A DNA stretch of 64,000 bases from Clostridiaceae bacterium Marseille-Q4143 (GTDB taxonomy: Bacteria > Bacillota > Clostridia > Lachnospirales > Lachnospiraceae): assembly GCA_018228645.1 (NCBI GenBank), contig CP073693.1:558001-622000 (forward strand). Reading direction: 5' to 3'. Positions 56,574-64,000 of this stretch are shown piece after piece. How positions within the stretch are numbered: the first letter of the stretch is position 1; every line of letters starts with the position of its first letter. The notes under the pieces are model-generated. The model searched no databases. It had not been told where the DNA came from and worked only from the letters and a program-made list of their open reading frames with translations. Position numbers and translations under genes: made by a program.

Positions 56574-59038
56574 TCATCCTCCTTCTTTTTCAGTTCCTGG
56601 GGTTTGGTAGTCATAATGCGGTAAAGTTCGGTGTTCTTCGGGAAGTGATCCACAAACGGCAGGATCGTGGAGCCATAGAACAGCAGGCCCTCGCCCTCAC
56701 CGGAGTGGGTCACATAGCTAAGCTGGTGCGTGGAAATCCCCAGTTGCTTCGCCAAAATCTGGCGGTCTCCGCCTGCCTGGTTAAGCATATACACGAAGTC
56801 CGAGTTTTCAAAGATGTTCTCTACCTCGCGGCTGCTCAAAAGGTCTTTGACATTCTGGGTGATACCTGTCGGAATACCGCCCCATTTTCTGAATCGCTTC
56901 CAGATTTCCACCGTATAGGCGGCGGTCTGCTCCTCCTTCAAAAGCAGGTGCATCTCGTCGATGTAGTAACGGGTGGACTTGTGGGCGGCACGGTTGATGG
57001 TAACGCGGTTCCACACCTGATCTTGAACTACCAGCATACCGATTTTCTTGAGCTGCTTGCCCAGCTCCTTGATGTCATAGCAGACAATCCGGTTATCAAT
57101 GTCCACATTGCTCTGATGATTGAACACATTCAAAGAACCCGTTACATAGATTTCCAATGCCGTTGCAATGTACTGAGCTTCTTTTTCTTCCTGCTCCCGC
57201 AACAGGTTATAAAGGTCCTCCAAAATCGGCATATTCTCCGGCTTTGGGTCATTGAGATATTCGTTGTAAACCAACCGTACACAACGGTCAATAATGGTTT
57301 TCTGCACCGGCTGCAAGCCCTCCTTACCACCCACGATCAGCTCACACAAGCTGAGGATAAAGTCAGACTTGAGTGACAGCGGGCTTTCATCATCCGAATA
57401 GTCCAGATTCAGATCCATCGGATTGATATAGTTGGTTGAAGTAGGTGAGATCTTGATGACCTGCCCATGCAGACGCTCAACAAGAGGTGCGTACTCCGCT
57501 TCCGGGTCACAGATAATGACATCATCGCTGGTAAGCAAAAAACAGTTGGCAATTTCTCGTTTTGCGCTGAAGGACTTACCGGAACCCGGCGTACCCAGAA
57601 TCAGACCATTTGGGTTTTTCAGCAGCTTTCTGTCCACCATAATGAGGTTGTTTGACAGAGCATTGATGCCGTAGTACAGGGCTTCTTTCCCGTTCTGGAA
57701 CAGTTCCTGCGTAGTAAAGGGCACAAAGATAGCTGTGGAACTGGTGGTCAGTCCTCTTTGAATCTCAATCTGATTGAGACCCAGAGGCAGACAGCTCATC
57801 AGCCCTTCTTCCTGCTGGAAGTCCAGCCTGGTCAGCTGACAGTTATACTTCTGGGCAATAGAGCCTGCCTGAAAGATGTTGTTGCCAAGCTGACGGGGAT
57901 TGTCCGCTGTGTTCAGCACCAGAAAGGTCAAAAGGAACATTCTCTCGTTGCGGCTCTGCAAATCCTGCAAGAGTTTTTTCGCTTCACTGCCGTAGGTAGC
58001 AAGGTCAGATGGAATGATGTCCATGTCGTATCCGGCACGGACTGCTTTTTTCTGTTCCTCGATCTTGCTGCGGTCCAGGTCGGTAATCTTCCGCTTTACC
58101 GTTTTGATGGCTTTCACCTGATCCACCGACTGAATGTGCATACTCACAATGAGCGAACTTTCCATATCCAGAAAATCAGCCAGCAAACGGTCATTCAGCT
58201 CCGGTGCGAGGATCTGCAAAAAAGAAACAGCTCCGTATTTCTTACCCATACGGAACTGCTTGCCGGTGCGGAACTCAAAGGAGCTTGGTGCAATAAAATC
58301 CTTTGTGGACAGACCGGAAGGAGCCAGCCAGTCCCATTCAAACTGAAACGGGAGTTGTTCATCCATGTGGAATACCGCATGAAGCTGAAAAAGCCTTTCT
58401 TTACCGTCCAGCGTTCTGGCAGCTACACCAAGACGCTTGAAGTTATTAAGTATATCGGTCTCAATACGCTCCAGACGGGGCTTGGCGGCTTTGATGCTGT
58501 CCGCGTCGATACCAAAGGTCAGGTATTTGGTCTTGATGAGACCGTTGTTACCTCTGGCCAGCTGATTTTGCAGCATTGTGGTGTATTCCTCGCGGATACT
58601 GTCAAAGGCGTCCCTCTGGGGCGGGATGGAAATGGAGTTATCAAAGGTCTCCTCCGATGCCGCAAGATTCAAAAAAGACAGCTGGAAATGAATCGAGCTG
58701 TCAAAATAATTGAGGAAATCACACCACCCCTCAAAGATTGCCGTCTTATCTTCGTTTTGGGAGAGCTGATAGTTGATGTCCTGAAACTGGATGGTCTTTG
58801 TGTAGTGGCTGTCCGATATGCGGCAGATTCCGTCCGGCCACATCCGTTCATAAGGGATACTGTCCTGCGCAGATTTTCCTTTTTTGTCCGTGCGGTTAGC
58901 GCGGGCAATGGCCGCTTCGATCTGCTTCTTATCGGCGCGGGACAGTTTTTTCTTTGTCTTTACCGGCTGCACAGTTTTTTCCTCGGTTTTTCCGAACATC
59001 CGATGCAGCCATTTTTTTATTGCGGTGAACAATGTCAT
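56570..59038 (-). CDS. VirB4/TraE-type conjugation ATPase
   Basis: An 822-residue ATPase. Walker A is LGTPGSGKSFSAKRE near residue 482, Walker B YYIDEMHLLL near 695, and downstream TQNVKDLLSSREVENIF is typical of VirB4. It energises the type IV channel at the inner face of the membrane. ATG 59038 with AAGGAGGTG. The start lies 110 bases inside the PrgI gene. Confidence 0.93.
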   Translation of the reverse strand: MTLFTAIKKWLHRMFGKTEEKTVQPVKTKKKLSRADKKQIEAAIARANRTDKKGKSAQDSIPYERMWPDGICRISDSHYTKTIQFQDINYQLSQNEDKTAIFEGWCDFLNYFDSSIHFQLSFLNLAASEETFDNSISIPPQRDAFDSIREEYTTMLQNQLARGNNGLIKTKYLTFGIDADSIKAAKPRLERIETDILNNFKRLGVAARTLDGKERLFQLHAVFHMDEQLPFQFEWDWLAPSGLSTKDFIAPSSFEFRTGKQFRMGKKYGAVSFLQILAPELNDRLLADFLDMESSLIVSMHIQSVDQVKAIKTVKRKITDLDRSKIEEQKKAVRAGYDMDIIPSDLATYGSEAKKLLQDLQSRNERMFLLTFLVLNTADNPRQLGNNIFQAGSIAQKYNCQLTRLDFQQEEGLMSCLPLGLNQIEIQRGLTTSSTAIFVPFTTQELFQNGKEALYYGINALSNNLIMVDRKLLKNPNGLILGTPGSGKSFSAKREIANCFLLTSDDVIICDPEAEYAPLVERLHGQVIKISPTSTNYINPMDLNLDYSDDESPLSLKSDFILSLCELIVGGKEGLQPVQKTIIDRCVRLVYNEYLNDPKPENMPILEDLYNLLREQEEKEAQYIATALEIYVTGSLNVFNHQSNVDIDNRIVCYDIKELGKQLKKIGMLVVQDQVWNRVTINRAAHKSTRYYIDEMHLLLKEEQTAAYTVEIWKRFRKWGGIPTGITQNVKDLLSSREVENIFENSDFVYMLNQAGGDRQILAKQLGISTHQLSYVTHSGEGEGLLFYGSTILPFVDHFPKNTELYRIMTTKPQELKKKEDE

Positions 59039-59384
59039 ACACCTCCTTATCGAGCATTTCCTGCCGCTTTAATACGGCATAAAAGTTGTTGGTCTGGTAA
59101 GGTCGCTGCTTTGGACGGATCACAGCTACTTTGAGAATGTTGCCCACGATCTTTTCCAAGGGCTGTCCATGCTTTTCGTACATAGCCAGCATAAAGAAGG
59201 GCAGCATAACCAGCATCATACACATAGCCGCTACACTGTTTCCGGTAGGTTTTCTGAGCAAAAAGAAAAGCGGTACGCCAATAAGCGCTCCGCCCGTAAA
59301 GCAGATAAGCTGCCGCTTGGTCAGATTGAACATGACCTTTGTTTTGACTTTTGTTAAGTCCTTGGGTACGGGTACATAAGCCAA
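58929..59384 (-). CDS. PrgI-family conjugation membrane protein, TTG start
   Basis: A 151-residue protein beginning with TTG at 59384 (then AYVPVPKDLTKVKTKV), eight bases after GGAGG; an in-frame ATG further upstream lies inside the VirB6 gene and has no such site. Two helices (LICFTGGALIGVPLFFLL and VAAMCMMLVMLPFFMLAMY) and a conserved LEKIVGN follow. The basic tail (about 36 residues) is encoded in the same DNA as the start of VirB4, in another frame. PrgI works next to VirB4, probably as the VirB3-like subunit. Confidence 0.85.
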   Translation of the reverse strand: MAYVPVPKDLTKVKTKVMFNLTKRQLICFTGGALIGVPLFFLLRKPTGNSVAAMCMMLVMLPFFMLAMYEKHGQPLEKIVGNILKVAVIRPKQRPYQTNNFYAVLKRQEMLDKEVYDIVHRNKKMAASDVRKNRGKNCAAGKDKEKTVPRR

Positions 59385-59404
59385 TGTGGAAACCTCCTTC
59401 CGTT

Positions 59405-60274
59405 TTAGTGTGCCTGAAAGACTGATTTGGCGAGACTGCCGGTTTTGAACAGCGTAAAACATAGCAGTACGGTGTAGCCCACGCAGCTCCAGATTGCCAT
59501 GATGATGTCATCTTCCAGAGCGATGTTCTGCACCAGCACAGCATAAATTGCCACGCAGACGATAATGAGAAACGCCTGAAAGCCCAGTGCCAGCAGGGAT
59601 CGGAGGTAATTCTGTCCCATACCGCCCCATTCTTTGCCCATCATTGCAGCCATTGGAACGGGAGCCACCGAAGTTACAAGGTAGATCTCGATCATACGGC
59701 CATAAATAACGATAAAGATACAGATATACAACGCCCACATGGTAATGCCAATAAAGAGGGATTGGAACCACAGTCCGAACAGCGGTCCCAAATCCATTTC
59801 CATCAGCCTCGGTTCCAGATCGGTCATAACTGAGGAAATGTCAATGGACGCATCCGAATTGATAATCCCTGCCGCCTGCGCCACCACGCTCTGCGCCATA
59901 TCAAAGACGCCCATCACGATATTCCATGTGTTTGTGACAATGAGGATGGCGGCAGCTGATTTGAACACCCACTTGAAAATCATCCAGGTATCCACATCAT
60001 GCAGGTTGTTCTTGTCTGCAATCATCTGGATCAGGTCTACGGTCATCACGATAGCCAGGATCACACCTGCAATCGGCACCATGATGGAGTTTGACAGATT
60101 CTCAATCATATTGAAAATACTGCCATTCCATCCCTGTGGGGTCTGTCCTAACTGTACGGATATATCCGCGACCTGTTGGTTTACGCTGTCAAACATCCCC
60201 GAAAGGTTGCTCATAATACCGCCCACCAGCATTTCTTTCAGCCAATTTGTCAAGGCTTCAAGTAAGAAATCCAT
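59405..60274 (-). CDS. VirB6-like polytopic conjugation protein (CD1112-like)
   Basis: A 289-residue protein with an amphipathic start (MDFLLEALTNWLKEMLVGGI) and about six membrane helices. Its place between Maff2 and PrgI/VirB4 is that of the VirB6/TrbL-like channel subunit in Tn1549-like ICEs. The family assignment is from topology and order. Confidence 0.85.
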   Translation of the reverse strand: MDFLLEALTNWLKEMLVGGIMSNLSGMFDSVNQQVADISVQLGQTPQGWNGSIFNMIENLSNSIMVPIAGVILAIVMTVDLIQMIADKNNLHDVDTWMIFKWVFKSAAAILIVTNTWNIVMGVFDMAQSVVAQAAGIINSDASIDISSVMTDLEPRLMEMDLGPLFGLWFQSLFIGITMWALYICIFIVIYGRMIEIYLVTSVAPVPMAAMMGKEWGGMGQNYLRSLLALGFQAFLIIVCVAIYAVLVQNIALEDDIIMAIWSCVGYTVLLCFTLFKTGSLAKSVFQAH

Positions 60275-60343
60275 ACGGTGTCAACCTCCTTTCCGCCGCC
60301 CCCGCAGAACTGCGGGAGCGGCAAGGATTTCATGCAGGAACGC

Positions 60344-60562
60344 TTAGACAGAGAACAGCCCGGAGAGCAGAGGTACAAGAACCATGCCGACTACGGCTAC
60401 ACCGGCGCCGGCCATGAGCTGCTTCATGCCCTGAGATTTGGCGCCAGGGTTGTCGTTGCCGTAACCTTCCAACAGGTTGATGACACCCCAGATACCAAGA
60501 CCAGCGCCCAGAGCGATAACGAGAGTCTGAAGAACGGTAATTGCCTGTTCAAAAAATGCCAT
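60344..60562 (-). CDS. Maff2-family small membrane protein
   Basis: A 72-residue protein with two helices (VLQTLVIALGAGLGIWGVIN and LMAGAGVAVVGMVLVPLLSG) linked by GYGNDNPGAKSQGMKQ, the Maff2 signature. It has VirB2-pilin-like topology and is encoded just before the VirB6-like protein. It may line the channel. The role is inferred. Confidence 0.9.
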   Translation of the reverse strand: MAFFEQAITVLQTLVIALGAGLGIWGVINLLEGYGNDNPGAKSQGMKQLMAGAGVAVVGMVLVPLLSGLFSV

Positions 60563-60778
60563 AAATAATATTAGCCGGAATCATTTGAATGATTAGTTAG
60601 GTTTTTTTCATAAGCGCACAAAAGCCGGAACAATCTGCCCTCTATCTATGAGAGCCTGATTCCGGCTGTCCTCCTTTTTCATTATTTTGTTGATGATTGC
60701 CCGCTTTGTACGCCAATGGCCTCAACAGAGGCAGTTGCGGCAAATAGATACGATCACTCCTTTCTCAGCGGAACCGTA
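60563..60778. other. Gap between virD4 and Maff2 genes with a hairpin
   Basis: No gene is supported. AGCCGGAA (60623-60630) pairs with TTCCGGCT (60660-60667), and on the minus strand TTTTGTGCGC follows. It may end the virD4 transcript or process the operon RNA so that Maff2, needed in many copies, is expressed more. Confidence 0.55.
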
Positions 60779-62308
60779 TTACACGCCCTCCGTGTCTACT
60801 TCATATACATCGCAGACCTCATCAGGCTTGAGTTTTAGTCTGGCAGACAAAAATGCTTCAATATCAAAGGTATTTCGCTTGTCTGCATCAGCTGTGTATT
60901 TGAAATTAGGGTGTCTGGTAATGTCATACTTGTCTGAAAGAAACGGACGCACACCGCGCAACTGCAAGATGCACTTGCCGCCATCCATAACTGCCAGCTC
61001 GTCCTGGCTCATCAGCTCTTTTCCCAATTTCTGATAGTTGAGCGAGTGGGAGGTCTCCCGTCCCCGGCTCTCTCCGGTGTTGTAAGTGTCTATGGTCTCC
61101 TTTCCCAGAACAGCCGCCAGCTCTTTCAGCGTTGTTGGCTCTTTGCCACCCAGGAAGATGGAAGTATCCATATTGCCGATGATGGTATCGGCATTATCTT
61201 TGTAAATTGCCTTGAGCTGGCTCTGTGCCTGCAACACCAGACAGGCAGAGATTTCACGGCTTCGGATCGTGGCCACCAGCTTTTCCAGCTTCGGAATCTG
61301 CCCGATGTTAGCACACTCATCAATCAAACAGCGCACATGAACCGGAAGCCTGCCACCATACACATCATCGGCCTTTTCACAAAGCAGGTTGAATAACTGG
61401 GTGTAGCACATGGAAATGAGAAAGTTAAAACTGTCATCCGTATCACTCATAATGAGGAACAGAGCCGTTTTTCTGTCTCCCAGCGTATCCAGTTCCAACT
61501 CATCGTAGGATGTAACCTCGCGCAGCTCCGCAATATCAAATACGGCCAGACGCGCACCGCAGGAAATCAAAATCGACTTAGCGGTTTTGCCGGCTGCCAG
61601 CTTATATTTCTTATACTGCCGCACTGCGAAGTGGTTTGGCTTTTCCGATTCCAGTGCATCAAACATCAGGTCTACGGGATTTTTGAACTCCTCGTCATCC
61701 TCCCGGACTTCCATGGCGTTGATGAACTCGATGAGGGTTGAGAAGTTTTGCTCCTCCACCGGAGCTTCATAGTGGATATATCCGATCAATGCGCAATACA
61801 GCAATGTTTCCGCCTTGACCCAGAAATCGTCTCCGGCCTTGCCCTCGCCTTTGGTATTAGCGATCAGCGTTGTCACCAGCTTCAAAATATCCTTTTCCGA
61901 GTGGATGTATGCAAAGGGGTTATAGTGCATGGACTTCTTGAAGTTGATTGTATTTAGGACCTTGATTCGGTACGGCTCATAAATGACCTTGCCGTGCTTA
62001 TCCTTCATGGGCTTTCCGTCCTTCCCCAGCTTGGGCGCACCCCTTTGGAGCATTTTTCCGCACTCCACCAGAATTGTTCCCTTCGGGTCCGTCACAACAT
62101 AGGAGCTGTGCATCTGCATCAGGTTGGGTTTCAGCCAGAATCGGGTCTTACCGGAACCGGAGCCGCCAATCACCAGTACATTTTTGTTTCTGGCAGTCTT
62201 GGGGTCCTTGGGGCGGCTGTTCATGGTCAGGCTCTCCGTTTTCGTCAGAATCACATTGTTCTGAAATACAGGATCAACGTAAGGTGCAATATCCTCACGG
62301 GTTCCCCA
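60779..62308 (-). pseudogene. VirD4-type coupling protein, N-terminus lost
   Basis: The surviving 509 codons begin at WGTREDIAPYVDPVFQNN, the usual start of the cytoplasmic part. Walker A is VIGGSGSGKTRFW, Walker B VRCLIDECANIGQIPK. The membrane-anchor segment that should precede it is gone: just upstream the frame meets TGA and the sequence is foreign. A GTG at 62254 could start a soluble 491-residue fragment, but without its anchor it would probably not couple the relaxosome to the channel. The missing half may lie beyond the right-hand element. Confidence 0.85.
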
Positions 62309-62365
62309 TGAAGCGTTTTGTCAAGTGCTTTTCGCAATTTATTGACGCAAAACAGGATTTTTTCA

Positions 62366-62396
62366 AGAGAAAAGCCCCATGCGGTCAACATGGGGC
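62366..62396 (-). terminator. Terminator of the right-hand replication gene
   Basis: GCCCCATG (62374-62381) pairs perfectly with CATGGGGC (62389-62396); on the minus strand TTTTCTCTTG follows. It lies 59 bases past the stop codon of the RepA-like gene. Confidence 0.85.
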
Positions 62397-62454
62397 GAGT
62401 TGATAAAGTGAAAGTGCGAAAGTGCAAGGTGCAAAGGCTCTGCGTTTTGCACTT

Positions 62455-64000
62455 TCATTTTGCAGTTTCGGGCGGCTGCTTCTTCTTGATGAAGTTGTAC
62501 CATTGACTTCCAACGCGCCTTGCGCCCAATATGCCGCCCATGCTGCGCTTGGCATTTTGTACCGTTCTTTCGGATATTCCGGCTTCGGCTGCCGCCTTGA
62601 CAATATCCTCGCTTGCCATTTCCTTACCGTCTGCAAGTAAATCGAGTATCAACCTTTCCGCTTGCTCGGTCTTGGTTTCGGTGTTGCCGCCTGTGCCGGA
62701 CAGCAGTTCATCAGCGGTAATGTCATATTCGCCTATCCATGAAAAGCCGCTTTCCGCGCCCAACGAAAACGCCATAGGCTTACCCTCCGGTGCAAGGGAA
62801 GATTTGTCGTGAATGATAACGCGCACATTCGGCTCTCGTTTCACGCGCCCTATGAGCAGCACACTACGAGCGGCGGCTCGGAAGTCGATAGAGCCTAATC
62901 CCCGGTATGCGCTCTGACCTCCGGCAGCTTTGTTCAAGTGCCCGATAAGCACAACGGCACACCCGGTACGCTCTGCAACTTCGGCAAGGCGGCGAAAGAT
63001 AGGGCGTATTTCGTTTGCCTTGTTCATATCCGTTTTTTCGCCTACATACGCCTGTATGGGGTCAAGGATTATAAGACGCGCCCCGGTCTGCCGGATTGCC
63101 CTTTCTATGCGTTCATCGGATAAGGACAATTCCTGTTTGCCCTCGTCAATGACAAGTACCCGGTCAAGGTCTGCGTCCGCTTCCATAAGGCGCGGCTTGA
63201 CGGTATCGCCCAAACCGTCCTCTGCGGTCTGATAGATAACATTAAAAGGCTCATGCTCTGCCATAGCCGGAAAGGGCTTGCGGTTGGTACAGGCGGCGCA
63301 AAGGCGCAGGGCAAGGGTGGTTTTTCCCTCGCCGGGGTTGCCCTGTACGATTGTTACCTTTCCAAAAGGGATATACGGCTCCCATAGCCATTCAACGGTC
63401 TGTGTGTCAACCTCGCTCATGCGGATAATTTCAACGGTTTCTTCCTGTTGCGGCTCACGCAAGCCATAGACAGCTTCGCGCAGATATTTTCCGTCTGTAA
63501 TTTCCTCTTTACGCTGTAAAACCTCGTTCCAGTCTTTGAACAACGGTACAAGGCGATTGACGGTGTAGCCTTGGGGGATAATGCTGTTAAGGCGGCTGCA
63601 AGCGTCTGTCCCGGCTTTGTCGCTGTCAAGGCAGAGATAGACGGTCTTGATATTCGGACGGTCAGAGAGAAAACGCAGCAGGGCTTTTTCACTCACGCCG
63701 CCCAATGACAGATAGCTTTGTTTCTGCCATTCCTTTTTGAACAGGCAGAGGAAAGATAACAGGTCAATGGGGGCTTCAAAGACAAAAAGCCTTTCGCCCT
63801 CGCCCCGGTAGCAGAAGTTAAAAGTCTTGTCGCTGCCTTTCACATCAAGCCGGAAGCTGCCCACCGTTCCCCGTTGGTGGGCATATCTCGGTATGCCGCT
63901 TTCATCTCTGCCGACAAATACGGCGTTATGGTGGGCGGCTTCCTCGTAGAGATCGCCGCAGGAAAAGAAAAAGCCCGACACATCTTCATCAATGCGCCGG
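62455..64000 (-). CDS. TOPRIM (DUF3991)-RepA-like helicase, cut by the right edge
   Basis: At least 515 codons, open to the edge. The end of a DUF3991 domain (LYEEAAHHNAVFVGRDESG), a TOPRIM domain (FVFEAPIDLLS, LCLDSDKAGTDA), a RecA-like RepA/AAA_25 ATPase (Walker A QGNPGEGKTTLAL, Walker B RLIILDPIQAYVG, VLIGHLNKA) and a C-terminal winged helix (EDIVKAAAEAGISERTVQNA) follow in order. It combines a primase-like and a helicase part for element replication. It is known from other Firmicutes mobile elements but is not part of the Tn1549-like transfer operon to its left, so it marks a second element. Confidence 0.85.
   Translation of the reverse strand, partial: RRIDEDVSGFFFSCGDLYEEAAHHNAVFVGRDESGIPRYAHQRGTVGSFRLDVKGSDKTFNFCYRGEGERLFVFEAPIDLLSFLCLFKKEWQKQSYLSLGGVSEKALLRFLSDRPNIKTVYLCLDSDKAGTDACSRLNSIIPQGYTVNRLVPLFKDWNEVLQRKEEITDGKYLREAVYGLREPQQEETVEIIRMSEVDTQTVEWLWEPYIPFGKVTIVQGNPGEGKTTLALRLCAACTNRKPFPAMAEHEPFNVIYQTAEDGLGDTVKPRLMEADADLDRVLVIDEGKQELSLSDERIERAIRQTGARLIILDPIQAYVGEKTDMNKANEIRPIFRRLAEVAERTGCAVVLIGHLNKAAGGQSAYRGLGSIDFRAAARSVLLIGRVKREPNVRVIIHDKSSLAPEGKPMAFSLGAESGFSWIGEYDITADELLSGTGGNTETKTEQAERLILDLLADGKEMASEDIVKAAAEAGISERTVQNAKRSMGGILGARRVGSQWYNFIKKKQPPETAK

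Noticed and set aside
62254..62391. A leftward frame starting MLTAWGFSLEKILFCVNKLR at the element junction
   Set aside because: Its start codon lies in the stem of the terminator at 62366-62396 and it continues out of frame into virD4. It is best explained as a by-product of the junction.

Overview
The window is a mosaic of integrative and conjugative elements (ICEs) of the Tn916/Tn1549 type. Such elements are typical of gut Clostridia (Lachnospiraceae, Ruminococcaceae, Clostridioides). I infer this host group from the gene families (Maff2, CD1108-like, CD1845-like, DUF4315, DUF4366, TnpV, LtrC-like primase) and from the Gram-positive ribosome-binding sites. I see no rRNA, tRNA or chromosomal housekeeping gene.

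Layout. (1) 1-2300 is an ABC transporter operon facing left, with a divergent two-component system at 2457-4527. (2) 4673-12127 holds sigma-like gene copy 1 with a long structured leader, then a leftward lantibiotic-immunity operon (ATPase, two permeases, NisI-like lipoprotein, response regulator, histidine kinase). The kinase is split by an IS3-family element at 6026-7398. (3) 12180-16825 holds a sigma-gene remnant, an XRE regulator (frameshifted), a relaxase, an AAA ATPase/RloB pair (defence-like) and a broken CD1845-like gene. This is the stump of one ICE. (4) 16826-20509 holds two tyrosine integrases and an excisionase. (5) 20510-37201 is a second ICE in the same gene order: sigma copy 2, an FtsX-type ABC/two-component cassette, sigma copy 3, a second peptide-immunity cassette, XRE, relaxase, an AlbA_2/Schlafen-type gene, and CD1845-like. 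(6) 37291-62308 is its transfer operon, all leftward: MobC, DUF3849, a giant methylase/helicase with an overprinted TnpV frame, LtrC-like primase, TopB, a CHAP hydrolase, VirB4, PrgI, VirB6, Maff2 and a truncated VirD4. (7) 62309-64000 is a different element, with a TOPRIM/RepA-like helicase running off the edge.

How it fits together. Four cassettes for sensing and resisting antimicrobial peptides are stacked in the slots between the sigma-like gene and the XRE regulator. No lantibiotic biosynthesis gene is visible, so they look like acquired immunity. The sequence suggests that cassette response regulators act on the ICE as well as on their own cassette. In the FtsX cassette the same 16-bp response-regulator box with a -10 element exactly 9 bp away occurs three times: before the regulator gene, before the ABC operon, and facing out of the cassette into the leader of the sigma-like gene. 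The lantibiotic cassette has an analogous duplicated box. The roughly 430-base sigma leader is kept in three copies as a series of hairpins with compensatory changes and an intrinsic terminator just before the gene. A site resembling the one over the XRE start codon also lies in the leader. I read this as a candidate circuit linking peptide stress to ICE gene expression; it is an inference from sequence and untested.
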